Below the pieces are notes generated by a model, which saw only the letters and a list, made by a program, of their open reading frames with translations, was not told the origin of the DNA and did no database searches. The translations under genes were made by a program, and so were the position numbers. From positions 1,240,001-1,304,000 of the forward strand of contig NZ_JBHSWJ010000002.1 in the NCBI RefSeq assembly GCF_042661605.1: 64,000 nt of DNA, read 5' to 3'. Source of the stretch: Branchiibius cervicis (GTDB lineage: Bacteria > Actinomycetota > Actinomycetes > Actinomycetales > Dermatophilaceae). Each line of letters begins with the position of its first letter. Positions within the stretch are counted from its first letter, which is position 1. This document shows, piece after piece, positions 36,073-46,021 of this stretch.

Positions 36073-36432
36073 GTGGCCGATCTCGAGACTCTCATCACCG
36101 ACTGGCTGTCCGTCCCGGAGTTCGCGGACGCGTTGGGACTGCCCCAGCGGCAGGGCCGCAAGTTGGTGGACGAACGAGTGGTTCTCAGCGCACGCATCGG
36201 ACCCAACCAGGCGCTGGCTGTGCCGGCCGTGTTCGTGCGCGACGGTCAGCTACTGCCGGGATTGACCGGGACGATCACGGTGCTGCGCGACTCCGGACTG
36301 CCCGATGACGAGGCGCTGGAGTGGTTGTTCACCACGGACCCGACGCTACCGATCGAGGGTGGCCCCATGGGGATGTTGCTGGCCGGTCGGAAGGCCGAGG
36401 TGCGCAAACGCGCCATGGAACTGGCGCTGTAA
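36073..36432 (+). CDS. Rv2175c family DNA-binding protein
   Basis: 119 residues with an N-terminal winged-helix/HTH segment, WLSVPEFADALGLPQRQGRKLVDE (region about 12-35), and a C-terminal RKAEVRKRAMELAL. It matches Rv2175c, a DNA-binding protein whose binding is blocked when PknL phosphorylates it in M. tuberculosis. The kinase gene is divergent and 67 bases away, so a kinase-substrate pair is likely here too. Confidence 0.88.
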   Translation: MADLETLITDWLSVPEFADALGLPQRQGRKLVDERVVLSARIGPNQALAVPAVFVRDGQLLPGLTGTITVLRDSGLPDDEALEWLFTTDPTLPIEGGPMGMLLAGRKAEVRKRAMELAL

Positions 36433-36437
36433 GACGG

Positions 36438-37520
36438 TCAGGCCGCCCGCGCCGTACACACCGAGATCAGCTCGGTCAGCCGGGCCCTGGCTTCGTCGGT
36501 CAGGCTGGCGCGCTCCAACGCCACGGCTGATGCGCCGGCCTGCTGCTGGATGAGTTCCTCGACCCGGTCGACCGCAGCGGTGCCGATCGCCAGCTTTCGG
36601 ACCCAGTGCACGTCGTCCTCAGTGAGGTCGGGGGAGCCCAGACACGCGTCGAACCGCTCGAGTTCGCTGGGGCTGGCGGTGTCGAGTAGGTAGGCGACCA
36701 ATACCGTCCGCTTGCCCTCGCGGATGTCGTCACCGGCGGGTTTGCCGGTCGTGGCGGGGTCACCGAACACACCGAGCAGGTCATCGCGCAGTTGGAACGC
36801 CTCGCCCAGTGCGTAGCCGTAGTCCGAGAGCGCCCGGATCGTTGCCTCATCCGCACCTGCGCTCGCAGCACCGATCATCAACGGCTGCGCGATCGTGTAG
36901 CCCGCGCTCTTGAAACGGATCACGGTCCGGGCCGACTCGACCCGCTCCTGGGTGCTCAGGTCCTGCCAGGAACGCGCAGACTCGACGATGTCAAGGAACT
37001 GCCCACCCATCAGCTGGGTGCGCATCTGGTCGAGGTAGACCCGGCCGCGGGCGATCTCTTGCGCGCTCATCCCGCAGGTCGCGAACAACTGATCGGTCCA
37101 GTTCAAGCACAGGTCACCGGCCAGGATCGCGCCGGCTTCGCCGAACCGGCCCGGGTCGCCGTACCAGCCGGCCTCGCGGTGGGCGGCAGCAAGGGCGACG
37201 TGAGCGGTGGGCTGTCCGCGGCGGATGTCACTGGCGTCCATGACGTCGTCGTGCAGGAGCGCAGCGGCCTGGAACACCTCCATCGCGCTGGCTGCGCGCA
37301 CGACCGGTTGGCCGTCCGGCCCGCCGGCCCCGAGGTAGCCCCAGAAGCAGAACGCCGCCCGCAACCGCTTGCCGCCGCGCAGCAGTGAGAACACGGCGTC
37401 CAGGAGCGCCGTGGCGGGCTCGCCGAGGGGCGCGAGCACTTTCTGCTCCTGGATCCGGAACGAATCCAGGGTTTCTTGGACGCGGGCGCGTAGCTCGCGG
37501 GCTTCCAGCGGGTCGGCCAC
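36438..37520 (-). CDS. Polyprenyl (geranylgeranyl-type) diphosphate synthase
   Basis: 360 residues. The two aspartate-rich motifs are LLHDDVMDASD and LRDDLLGVFGD, with GGKRLRAAF near the start, as in trans-isoprenyl diphosphate synthases such as IdsA2. It makes C15-C20 or longer prenyl diphosphates for quinones, carotenoids or cell-wall carriers. Residue size before the first DDxxD suggests chain length cannot be set from sequence alone. GTG at 37518-37520 begins ADPLEARELRARVQ. It is divergent from metF. Confidence 0.9.
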   Translation of the reverse strand: MADPLEARELRARVQETLDSFRIQEQKVLAPLGEPATALLDAVFSLLRGGKRLRAAFCFWGYLGAGGPDGQPVVRAASAMEVFQAAALLHDDVMDASDIRRGQPTAHVALAAAHREAGWYGDPGRFGEAGAILAGDLCLNWTDQLFATCGMSAQEIARGRVYLDQMRTQLMGGQFLDIVESARSWQDLSTQERVESARTVIRFKSAGYTIAQPLMIGAASAGADEATIRALSDYGYALGEAFQLRDDLLGVFGDPATTGKPAGDDIREGKRTVLVAYLLDTASPSELERFDACLGSPDLTEDDVHWVRKLAIGTAAVDRVEELIQQQAGASAVALERASLTDEARARLTELISVCTARAA

Positions 37521-37591
37521 GAGCCCATTCTCGCAAGCCCGGAGGTGTCTCACCAATCGCGGACGAACAATGGACAGCGGGGAGGGGTCCG

Positions 37592-37597
37592 TAGACT
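37592..37597 (+). promoter_or_regulatory. -10 element TAGACT before metF, leaderless type
   Basis: TAGACT ends 6 bases before the metF ATG. Confidence 0.5.
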
Positions 37598-37603
37598 TCG
37601 GTC

Positions 37604-38527
37604 ATGGCCGATGATCGACCCGCCGGGACCTCGGCGCGCCCGCTGATCCCGCACCTGCTGCGTCGCACCGAACCATCGTTCAGTTTCGAGTTCTTCCCGC
37701 CGAAGGACGACAGCGCTGAGGCGGTGCTCTGGGAGTCGATCCGGCGGGTCGAGCCGGTGGCCGCGTTCGTATCCGTGACGTACGGCGCCGGCGGGAGTAC
37801 CCGCGACCGCACCGTGCGCATCACGGGGGAGATCGAGGCTCGGACCACGCTGACGACCATGGCCCACCTGACCTGTGTCGGTGCGAGTGTGGCTCAGCTG
37901 CGCTCGGTGATCGGGTCGTACGCCGACGCCGGAATCCGCAACGTGCTGGCCGTGCGCGGGGACCCGGCAGGAGGCCTGGGCACCCCGTGGACGCCGCACC
38001 CGGACGGTCTGGACCATGCCGATCAGCTGGTCGGGTTGGTCCGCGGCCTGGGTGACTTCACCGTGGGCGTCGGCGCCTTCCCGGACCGGCACCCGGAGTC
38101 GGCGTCGTTGGCCGACGACGTGGACGTGCTGGTCCGGAAGGCGGACGCCGGGGCGGAATTCGCCATCACCCAGATGGTCACCGACGTCGATGCCTACCTG
38201 CGGCTGCGCGATGAGGTCGCGGCCCGGCGTCCGGACTTCCAGTTGGTTCCGGGTCTGCTACCGGTGACGGTGTACGGCCAGCTGGAGCGCATGACGAAAC
38301 TGAACGGTCAGCCGCTGGCCCCAGCCGTGCTGGAGCGGCTCGAGGCGGTCCGGGACGATCCGGCTGCGGTTCGCGCCGAAGGGATCGCCGTGTGCACCGA
38401 GCATGCGGAGCGGATGCTGCAGGAGGGTGCGCCCGGCGTGCACTTCATCACCATGAACCGTTCGACGGCCAGCCTGGAGGTCGTCGGAAACCTGCGCCGC
38501 ACGGCCGATGTGCCGGCGGCGTCCTGA
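37604..38527 (+). CDS. metF: 5,10-methylenetetrahydrofolate reductase
   Basis: 307 residues, an FAD-dependent TIM barrel that makes 5-methyl-THF for methionine synthesis. Motifs: SFEFFPPKDD with the catalytic Glu, SVTYGAGGSTRDRT, MAHLTCVGAS, RNVLAVRGDP, and AEFAITQMVTDVDAYLRL, PGLLPV later. The gene position next to the polyprenyl synthase matches Rv2172c-Rv2173. Confidence 0.93.
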   Translation: MADDRPAGTSARPLIPHLLRRTEPSFSFEFFPPKDDSAEAVLWESIRRVEPVAAFVSVTYGAGGSTRDRTVRITGEIEARTTLTTMAHLTCVGASVAQLRSVIGSYADAGIRNVLAVRGDPAGGLGTPWTPHPDGLDHADQLVGLVRGLGDFTVGVGAFPDRHPESASLADDVDVLVRKADAGAEFAITQMVTDVDAYLRLRDEVAARRPDFQLVPGLLPVTVYGQLERMTKLNGQPLAPAVLERLEAVRDDPAAVRAEGIAVCTEHAERMLQEGAPGVHFITMNRSTASLEVVGNLRRTADVPAAS

Positions 38528-38577
38528 TCCGCCTGCTGGACGGCCTCTGACCTGCGCTTTCGTGCGTCGTCGGGAGG

Positions 38578-38600
38578 TTGTCAGACCCCGCGGCTAGCGT
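38578..38600 (+). promoter_or_regulatory. RecA-independent DNA-damage promoter (RecA-NDp/PafBC type)
   Basis: TTGTCAGAC, 8 bases, TAGCGT. The TTGTCR core, the spacing and the TAnnnT -10 box match the mycobacterial consensus; the trailing GTG is replaced by GAC, as in the exonuclease promoter of this window. Confidence 0.75.
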
Positions 38601-38611
38601 AGCCGGCATCT

Positions 38612-38625
38612 CGAACAAACGTTCG
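38612..38625 (+). promoter_or_regulatory. LexA (SOS) box
   Basis: CGAACAAACGTTCG is a perfect CGAAC-N4-GTTCG palindrome. It lies 11 bases past the RecA-NDp -10 box and 25 bases before the ATG, where bound LexA would block transcription. Confidence 0.82.
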
Positions 38626-38650
38626 GGAGCGTCCGCTGTCAGGAGCCGTG

Positions 38651-39118
38651 ATGACCGCAACCGTTTCGCGTCCCACTTCCACCACCACCGCGCGCCCCGT
38701 GCCGGCGCCGGTGGCCGATCCGCAGGTCGGGGATCTCTTGGATCGCTGCCGCACGGGTCTGCTGGCGGCCGGTAATGCCACCAGCGCCGCTGACCGGTTC
38801 GCCACCGCCCATCTGGCGGCGTTGCGCGCGGCGGCCGCGATGCTCGCCGCCCGGCCGCTACCGGCGCGGCGCACCCGGCTGCGCAGTGTCTGGGACATCG
38901 TTCCGCTGGTGGCCCCCGAGCTGGCCGAGTGGTGCCAGTTCTTTGCGGCCACCGCCCGTCGCCGCGCGGCCGTCGAGCGGGGCTCGGTCCAGGTCAGCGC
39001 CCGCGAGGCGGACGACCTGGTGCGACAGGTCGGGTTGTTCCTCGATGACGTGACGGCTCGGCTGGGTCTTCCGCCAGTGACCTCGCCGCCGCCGCTGCTG
39101 CGACCTGTGGTGGGCTGA
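38651..39118 (+). CDS. SAV_6107-type HEPN-domain-like protein
   Basis: 155 residues. After a Thr/Pro-rich N-terminus comes a helical domain with RFATAHLAALRAAAAMLAAR, RSVWDIVPLVAPELAEWCQFFA and SAREADDLVRQVGLFLDDV, which I recognise as the SAV_6107 family assigned to HEPN folds. The usual HEPN RNase motif is not evident. A DNA-damage promoter and LexA box lie directly upstream, so it should be induced by DNA damage. Function is unknown. ATG at 38651 or the adjacent GTG at 38648. Confidence 0.8.
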   Translation: MTATVSRPTSTTTARPVPAPVADPQVGDLLDRCRTGLLAAGNATSAADRFATAHLAALRAAAAMLAARPLPARRTRLRSVWDIVPLVAPELAEWCQFFAATARRRAAVERGSVQVSAREADDLVRQVGLFLDDVTARLGLPPVTSPPPLLRPVVG

Positions 39119-39248
39119 GCGGGCTTGGCACACAAGTAGGTCCGTATGGCTACCGGATTCCTGGTGCGCGACATATCCTTTGAAGTAGGTAGCAGCAACT
39201 GCATCATCGCCCGTTTCGCCGGGCGACGTCATTTCATGGGAGGTCACG

Positions 39249-39659
39249 GTGCCGCTCTCCGACCACGAGCAACGGTTGCTCGACCAGATGGAGCGTGCGC
39301 TCTACGCCGAGGACCCGAAATTCGTCTCGAGCATGGCCGCGGTCCCGCACCGCCTCCGACAACGCCGCCGCCTGCTGCTCGGAGCGTTGGTCCTGCTGGT
39401 CGGCGTCGGGCTTGTCGTGCTCGGTGTGGCCTCTCAGCTTGTGTGGTTGGGTGCTCTCGGTTTCGTCGTCATGGTCGTGGGCGGCGCCTACGCGCTCACG
39501 CCCACCCGCCAGACGCTCGAAGCGGTGGACGGGTCGACCCAACGCACGACGGGATCCAGCAAACGCCGGTTCGGTAAGACCAAGACCGCCAGTTCCGACA
39601 GCTTCATGCAGCGCCTCGAGGAGCGCTGGGACAAGCGACGGCACGACGACTCCTGGTGA
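39249..39659 (+). CDS. DUF3040 membrane protein
   Basis: 136 residues beginning MPLSDHEQRLLDQMERALYAEDPKF (region), the signature of DUF3040, followed by two adjacent membrane helices and a basic/Ser-Thr tail. Function unknown; in actinobacteria it usually lies near division or repair genes. GTG at 39249 follows GGGAGGTCAC. The 130 bases upstream contain no recognisable gene. Confidence 0.88.
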   Translation: MPLSDHEQRLLDQMERALYAEDPKFVSSMAAVPHRLRQRRRLLLGALVLLVGVGLVVLGVASQLVWLGALGFVVMVVGGAYALTPTRQTLEAVDGSTQRTTGSSKRRFGKTKTASSDSFMQRLEERWDKRRHDDSW

Positions 39660-39711
39660 CGGGGCCGAGCCGGGTGACGGGACCGAGCCGGGCATTCACA
39701 GCCTAAGGACT

Positions 39712-39717
39712 TAGGGT
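39712..39717 (+). promoter_or_regulatory. -10 element TAGGGT within a degenerate iron-box-like sequence
   Basis: TAGGGT ends 7 bases before the GTG at 39725. The surrounding TAAGGACTTAGGGTTACCTT loosely resembles a DtxR/IdeR site, but the half-site spacing is two bases too long, so operator function is doubtful. Confidence 0.4.
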
Positions 39718-39724
39718 TACCTTC

Positions 39725-40512
39725 GTGACGATGCGATGGACGGTGACCCGAACTGAAGACCTCACCCCCGGGTTGCGCCGGGTCTGGTTCTACAGCGACG
39801 ACCTGACGGCCTTTGACGGAAGTTCGCACACTGACCGGTACGTGAAACTGATCTTCGCCAAGGATGGCCAGCCGCTGCCTGAGTCGGTGGACGTGCGGGC
39901 AATGCGGCGTGACGGCGTACCGCCCGCGCAGTTGCCGGACGTGCGTACCTACACGGCGCTGTTCCCCGACGTCGCGGCCGGAACCGTCGCGGTCGACTTC
40001 GTGATTCACGGTGACGAGGGAGTGGCGGGACCCTGGGCGGCGCAGGCCCAACCGGGTCAGACGCTGCACGCCAATGGCCCGGGCGGTGGCTACCGCCCCG
40101 ACCCGAGTGCGGACTGGCACCTGCTGGTCGGGGACGAGTCCGCCGTACCGGCGATCGCCGCCGCCCTGGCGGAGCTGGGTCCGGAGCCCACCGTGCGGTT
40201 ACTGCTCGCCGTGCCCGGCCCTGACCACGAGCCCGCGCTGGCGTTGGGGGTTGACCAAGACGTGCAGTACGTCGGGGACCCCGCAGCACTCGTGATGGCC
40301 GTGCAGGACCTTCCCTGGCTTCCTGGCCGGGTTCAGGTTTTCGCGCACGGTGAGGCGCAGGCGATCATGCATGGCGTCCGACCCTACGTCCTCAAGGAGC
40401 GGGGGTGCCGCGGTCGGATGCGTCCATCTCCGGCTATTGGCGCCAGGGTCGAAGTGAGGATGCCTTCCGGGTCTGGAAGCAGGAGTTGGCGACTGCCGAA
40501 GTCACCGGCTGA
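39725..40512 (+). CDS. Siderophore-interacting protein (FAD-dependent ferric reductase), frameshifted
   Basis: About 262 residues. N-terminal ferredoxin-reductase-like barrel with RYVKLIF, the FAD-binding RTYTALFPD and VDFVIHGDEGVAGPWAAQAQPGQ (region), then the NAD(P)-binding LVGDESAVPAIAAAL, and the C-terminal ERG-VPRSDASISGYWRQGRSEDAFRVWK block, which is in another frame. A run of five G at 40401-40405 is the break; a sixth G restores it. It would release iron from ferri-siderophores in the cytosol. No transporter is adjacent. Confidence 0.85.
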
Positions 40513-40584
40513 CAACCCACCGCCTCGTTCCAGAGCCGATTCAGCGAGGCAGCATCTCCTTAGGGTGTGCGGGTTTGTGCCACG

Positions 40585-43500
40585 ATGTCGAACGCAGGCG
40601 CAGATCCAACCACTGGGCGGACGGGGTGCTCGATGTCGGTACAAGACGGCTACGGGAAAGTCGACGGGCCGGCGACGGATGCGCTGCTCAAGGCTGGCCG
40701 ATTCTTCACCAAGTGGAACGAAACCGACGACGAGAGAGTCGTTTTCCGCGACGGCGGCCGCGCCGGTGACGTGTTCTACCGGGATCGCTGGAGCCATGAC
40801 AAGGTCGTCCGGTCCACCCACGGAGTGAACTGCACGGGGTCGTGCTCATGGAAGGTCTACGTCAAGGACGGGATCATCACCTGGGAGACCCAGCAGACCG
40901 ACTATCCCTCGGTCGGTCCGGACCGACCGGAGTACGAACCCCGCGGGTGTCCGCGCGGCGCCGCCTTCTCGTGGTACACCTACTCGCCGACCAGAGTCCG
41001 CTACCCCTACGTGCGCGGGGTGCTCCTGGAGATGTTCCGTGAGGCCAACCAGCGGCTGGGTGATCCGGTGGCGGCCTGGCACGAGATCACCACCGATCCG
41101 GACAAGCGCCGTCGCTACCAATCGGCCCGCGGTAAGGGCGGATTGGTACGCAGCAGCTGGGCCGAAGCCATCGAGATCGCCGCTGCGGCTCACGTGCACA
41201 CGATCAAGGAGTACGGCCCGGACCGGGTCGCCGCGTTCTCGCCGATCCCCGCCCAGTCGATCGTCTCGCACTGCGTCGGAACCCGGTTCTACCAACTCCT
41301 CGGCGGGGTGATGACCAGCTTCTACGACTGGTACGCCGACCTGCCGGTCGCCAGCCCCCAGGTATTCGGTGACCAGACGGACGTGCCGGAATCCGGCGAT
41401 TGGTGGGACGCGACGTACCTGATGATGTGGGGGTCCAACGTCCCGGTCACCCGCACCCCCGACGCGCACTGGATGGCTGAGGTCCGCTACCGCGGAACCA
41501 AGATCGTCACGGTCAGCCCGGACTATGCCGACAACACCAAATTCGCCGACGAGTGGATGCCGGCCCAGGCGGGCACGGACGCAGCGCTGGCGATGGCGAT
41601 GGGCCACGTGCTGCTGAAGGAGTTCTTCGTCGACCGCAGCGTCGACTTCTTCACCGATTATGTGCGCACCTACACCGACCTGCCGTTCCTGGTCCGGGTC
41701 GAGACCGGCCAGGGGAGTACGCCGGATCCCACGTCGCGGGCAAGTTCCTCACCGCGGCTGACCTGGGTGCGTCCGAGCCTGAAGACGCCTGGAAGACAGT
41801 CCTTCTGGACGACGCCACCGGCGAGCCGGTCGTACCGAACGGTTCGATGGGTTTCCGGTACGCCGAGTCCGGAGTCGGGAGGTGGAACCTGGATCTGGAG
41901 GGTGTCACTCCCGCGCTCTCCATGCAGGGTGACGGCAGCGAAGCGGTGGAGTTGTTGCTGCCGGCGTTCGTGGACCCGGACGGCTCCGGTTCGGTGCTGC
42001 GGCGCGGTGTGCCCACCCGGATGGTCGGCGGTCACCGGGTCACGACGGTGTTCGATCTGATGCTCGCGCAGTACGGCGTGCAGCGCGACGGTCTGCCCGG
42101 TCAGTGGCCGACCGGTTACGACGATGTGGCCGCGCCGTACACGCCCGCCTGGCAGGCGGAGATCACCGGTGTCCCGGCCGAGCAATGCATCCGGATCGCT
42201 CGCGAGTTCGCGACGAACTCCGAGCAGTCCGAGGGCCGTTCGATGATCATCATGGGCGCCGGTATCTGTCAGTGGTTCCACGGTGACACGATCTACCGGG
42301 CCATCCTGTCCCTGCTGATCCTGACCGGCTGCATGGGTCGCAACGGCGGTGGCTGGGCGCACTACGTCGGGCAGGAGAAGTGTCGTCCGATCACCGGGTG
42401 GATCTCGCTGGCGAACGCGCTCGACTGGAGCCGCCCGCCGCGCACCATGATCGGCACCGGTTTCTGGTACATGCACACCGACCAGTGGCGCAACGACGGC
42501 TATTCCGCCGATTCGCTGAATTCACCACTGGCCCAAGGGCATTTGAGCGGGATGCACACTGCGGATGCCTTGGCGCAGTCGGCCCGGCTGGGCTGGATGC
42601 CCTTCTATCCCCAGTTCTCGACCAACCCGATCCAGGTCGCGCAGGACGCGCAGCGCGCGGTCGACGACGGAAGCGCTGCCACACCGGGGGAGTACGTCGC
42701 GGGCGCGCTCCACGACGGGAGCCTGCAGCCGTCGATCGAGGACGTGGACGACCCGCGCAACTGGCCGCGCACCTTGACGTTGTGGCGCTCGAACCTGATG
42801 GGGTCCTCGGCCAAGGGCAACGAGTACTTCCTGAAGCACCTGTTGGGCACTCATCACAACGTGATGGGCTCGGAGAACCCGAACGCGCCGCGACCCAAGG
42901 ACGTCCGCTGGCACGACGAAGCGCCGACCGGGAAGTTGGATCTCCTGCTGTCGGCCGACTTCCGGATGACCTCGACCACGCTCCTATCCGACATCGTGCT
43001 GCCAGCAGCGACCTGGTATGAGAAGCACGACCTGTCCTCGACCGACATGCACCCCTTCGTGCACGCCTTCACTCCGGCGATCGATCCGCCATGGGAAGCC
43101 AAGTCCGACTTCGAGCTCTTCCATCTACTGGCCCAACGGTTCTCGAAGCTGGCCGAAACCCATCTCGGGGTGGTCAAGGACCTGGTGAGCGTGCCCGTGC
43201 AACACGACACACCCGGCGAGGTCTCCCAACCCGGCGGGCGGGTGGTGGATTGGCGCGACTCCAACGAACCGGGCACCCCCGGCAAGGGCATGCCGGTGTT
43301 CCAAGTCGTCGAGCGGGATTACACCGCGATCGCGGACAAGCTGGCCACCGTTGGGCCGCTGGCGGATTCGCTGGGTTTCACGGTCAAGAACGTCACGTTC
43401 GACGTCTCCGAACAGTCTCGGAAACTCGCCGGCATCAACGGGGTGATGCCCAGCGGAGCCGGTGCCGGGCGGCCTGCGATCGACACCGACTCCCACCTGG

Positions 43501-44348
43501 CCGAGGCCATCCTGATGTATTCCGGCACCACGAACGGTCAATTGGCGGTCCAGGGCTTCCGGACCCTGGAAAAGCGCGTCGGCAAGACGCTGCACGACCT
43601 GGCCGAGGGTTCGGAGGAGAAGCGGATCACCTTCGCCGACACCCAGGCACAACCCGTGCCCGTCATCACCTCACCGGAATGGTCCGGCTCGGAGACCGGC
43701 GGCCGCAGGTACGCGCCGTTCACGGTGAACATCGAGCGGCTCAAACCGTTCCACACCCTGACCGGTCGGATGCACTTCTTCCTCGACCACGACTGGATGC
43801 AGGACATGGGGGAGTCGCTGCCGGTCTACCGGCCACCGCTGGACATGCACCGGCTCTTCGGCGAACCGCGCGTCGGTCAGGACGGCGCCGCGCAGGTGAC
43901 CGTGCGCTACCTGACGCCTCACTCGAAGTGGTCGATCCACAGTGAGTACCAGGACAACCTGCTGATGCTCTCGCTGTCGCGCGGCGGACCGACGGTGTGG
44001 ATGAGTCCCGCGGACGCCGAACGCATCGAGGTCCAGGACAACGACTGGGTCGAGGTGGTCAACGCCAACGGCGTGCTGGTGGCCAGGGCCGTGGTCAGTC
44101 ACCGGATGCCCGAGCACGTCGTCTACGTGCACCACGCGCAGGAGCGCACGATCGACGTACCAAAATCGGAGGCGACGGGCCGCCGCGGCGGGATGCACAA
44201 CTCGGTCACCCGGCTGTTGGTCAAACCCACCCACCTGATCGGCGGGTACGCCCAGTTGTCCTACACGTTCAACTATCTCGGCCCGACCGGCAATCAACGC
44301 GACATCGTCGCCACGGTCCGCAAGCGGTCGCAGGAGGTGAGCTACTGA
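40585..44348 (+). CDS. narG: Respiratory nitrate reductase alpha subunit, frameshifted
   Basis: Joined length is about 1254 residues, normal for NarG, the molybdopterin catalytic subunit. The N-terminal [4Fe-4S] motif lies in STHGVNCTGSCSWKVYVKDG, followed by YEPRGCPRGAAFSW, and the YDWYADLPVASPQ segment that carries the molybdenum-ligand Asp in E. coli NarG. A run of four G at 41712-41715 breaks the frame; a fifth G restores ETGQGEYAGSHVAGKFLTAADLG. No twin-arginine signal is seen, so it faces the cytosol. ATG at 40585 is used; ATG at 40633 has a better ribosome site. Stop overlaps narH. Confidence 0.93.
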
Positions 44349-46021
44349 TGCGCGTCATGGCCCAGATGGGCATGGTGATGAACCTCGACAAGTGCATCGG
44401 CTGTCACACCTGCTCGGTGACCTGCAAACAGGCCTGGACCAACCGGGCGGGTACCGAGTACGTGTGGTTCAACAACGTGGAAACCCGCCCGGGACAAGGG
44501 TATCCGCCTCGCTACGAGGACCAGGACACTTGGCGGGGCGGCTGGACGTTGAGCAACAGGGGCAGCCTGAAGCTCAAGGCCGGCGGCCGGGTGCAGAAGT
44601 TGCTCAGCATCTTCGCCAGCCCCGTGCAACCGCAACTGGCGGACTACTACGAGCCGTGGACCTACGACTACGACACGTTGGTCAAGGCACCGCTGGGTGA
44701 CGACTTCCCGGTGGCCCGGCCGAAGTCGCTGATCACGGGGCAGAACACCAAGATCAGCTGGTCGGCCAACTGGGACGACAACCTGGGCGGCAGCACCCGC
44801 TGGGGGCACCTGGATCCGGTGGTGGAGAAGCTGCGCCAGGAGTCGGAGCAGGCGGTCCAGTTCGAGCTGGAGAAGACGTTCATGTTCTATCTTCCGCGCA
44901 TCTGCGAACACTGCCTGAATCCGTCGTGCATGGCCTCGTGCCCGTCCGGGGCGATCTACAAGCGGGCCGAGGACGGCATCGTGCTGGTCGACCAGGACCG
45001 GTGCCGGGGCTGGCGGCAGTGCATCACCGGCTGCCCGTACAAGAAGATCTACTTCAACCACAAGAGCGGCAAGGCCGAGAAGTGCACGTTCTGCTACCCG
45101 CGCGTCGAGGTGGGTCTGCCGACGGTGTGCTCGGAGACCTGCGTGGGCCGGCTGCGCTATCTGGGTTTGTTCTTGTACGACGTGGACAAGGTGACCGACG
45201 CGGCGACGACTCCCGACGAGGGCGAGCTCTACCAGGCGCAACTGGATCTGTTGCTCGACCCGGAGGACCCGGAGGTGATCGCGGCGGCCCGACGCGACGG
45301 CATCCCGGATGACTGGATGGACGCCGCCCGTCGATCCCCGGTCTACGCGCTGGCCAAGAAGTACCAGGTGGCGCTGCCTCTGCACCCGGAGTACCGCACG
45401 ATGCCGATGGTCTGGTACGTGCCGCCCCTGTCGCCGGTGGTGGACCTGCTCGCCGGGCAGGGGCACGACGCGGAGGACAAGGACGTCCTGTTCGGAGCGA
45501 TCGAGGCGTTGCGCATTCCGGCCGCGTACCTGGCCGAACTGTTCACTGCCGGCCGCACCGACATCATCACCGGCGTGCTCAGCAAACTCGCAGCGATGCG
45601 CTCCTACATGCGGGACGTGAGCATGGGGCGCGACGGTGACCCGAGCATCCCGGCTGCGGTCGGGATGAGCGAGGAATCGCTGTACGAGATGTACCGCCTG
45701 ATGGCCGTGGCCAAATACGACGAGCGGTACGTCGTGCCCACCGCTCACGTCGAACGCGCCCATGAGCTGGAGGAACTGGGCTGTTCGCTGGACTACGACG
45801 AAGGTCCGGGGATGTACGAGTCAGGACCGTTCGGTGAGGCCAGTGGTCGCCCGGCGCCGGTGGCCGTCGAGACGTTCAACGCGCTCAAGGAGCGGCAGAC
45901 TGCCGATGCTGCCGCGCGGACGGACTCCTCGGGCCACCTGACCGGCCGGGTGAACCTGCTCAACTGGGACGGCAACGGCACGCCGCCGGACGGCGTCTTC
46001 CCGCAACGGGAGGCGCGATGA
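44348..46021 (+). CDS. narH: Respiratory nitrate reductase beta subunit
   Basis: 557 residues. The electron-transfer subunit with four Fe-S clusters: CIGCHTCSVTCKQAW, CEHCLNPSCMASCPSGAIY, CRGWRQCITGCPYKK and CTFCYPRVEVGLPTVCSETC. In the third group a Trp replaces one Cys, the known feature that makes a [3Fe-4S] cluster. The ATG at 44348 overlaps the narG stop, and narJ overlaps by ATGA. Confidence 0.96.
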   Translation: MRVMAQMGMVMNLDKCIGCHTCSVTCKQAWTNRAGTEYVWFNNVETRPGQGYPPRYEDQDTWRGGWTLSNRGSLKLKAGGRVQKLLSIFASPVQPQLADYYEPWTYDYDTLVKAPLGDDFPVARPKSLITGQNTKISWSANWDDNLGGSTRWGHLDPVVEKLRQESEQAVQFELEKTFMFYLPRICEHCLNPSCMASCPSGAIYKRAEDGIVLVDQDRCRGWRQCITGCPYKKIYFNHKSGKAEKCTFCYPRVEVGLPTVCSETCVGRLRYLGLFLYDVDKVTDAATTPDEGELYQAQLDLLLDPEDPEVIAAARRDGIPDDWMDAARRSPVYALAKKYQVALPLHPEYRTMPMVWYVPPLSPVVDLLAGQGHDAEDKDVLFGAIEALRIPAAYLAELFTAGRTDIITGVLSKLAAMRSYMRDVSMGRDGDPSIPAAVGMSEESLYEMYRLMAVAKYDERYVVPTAHVERAHELEELGCSLDYDEGPGMYESGPFGEASGRPAPVAVETFNALKERQTADAAARTDSSGHLTGRVNLLNWDGNGTPPDGVFPQREAR

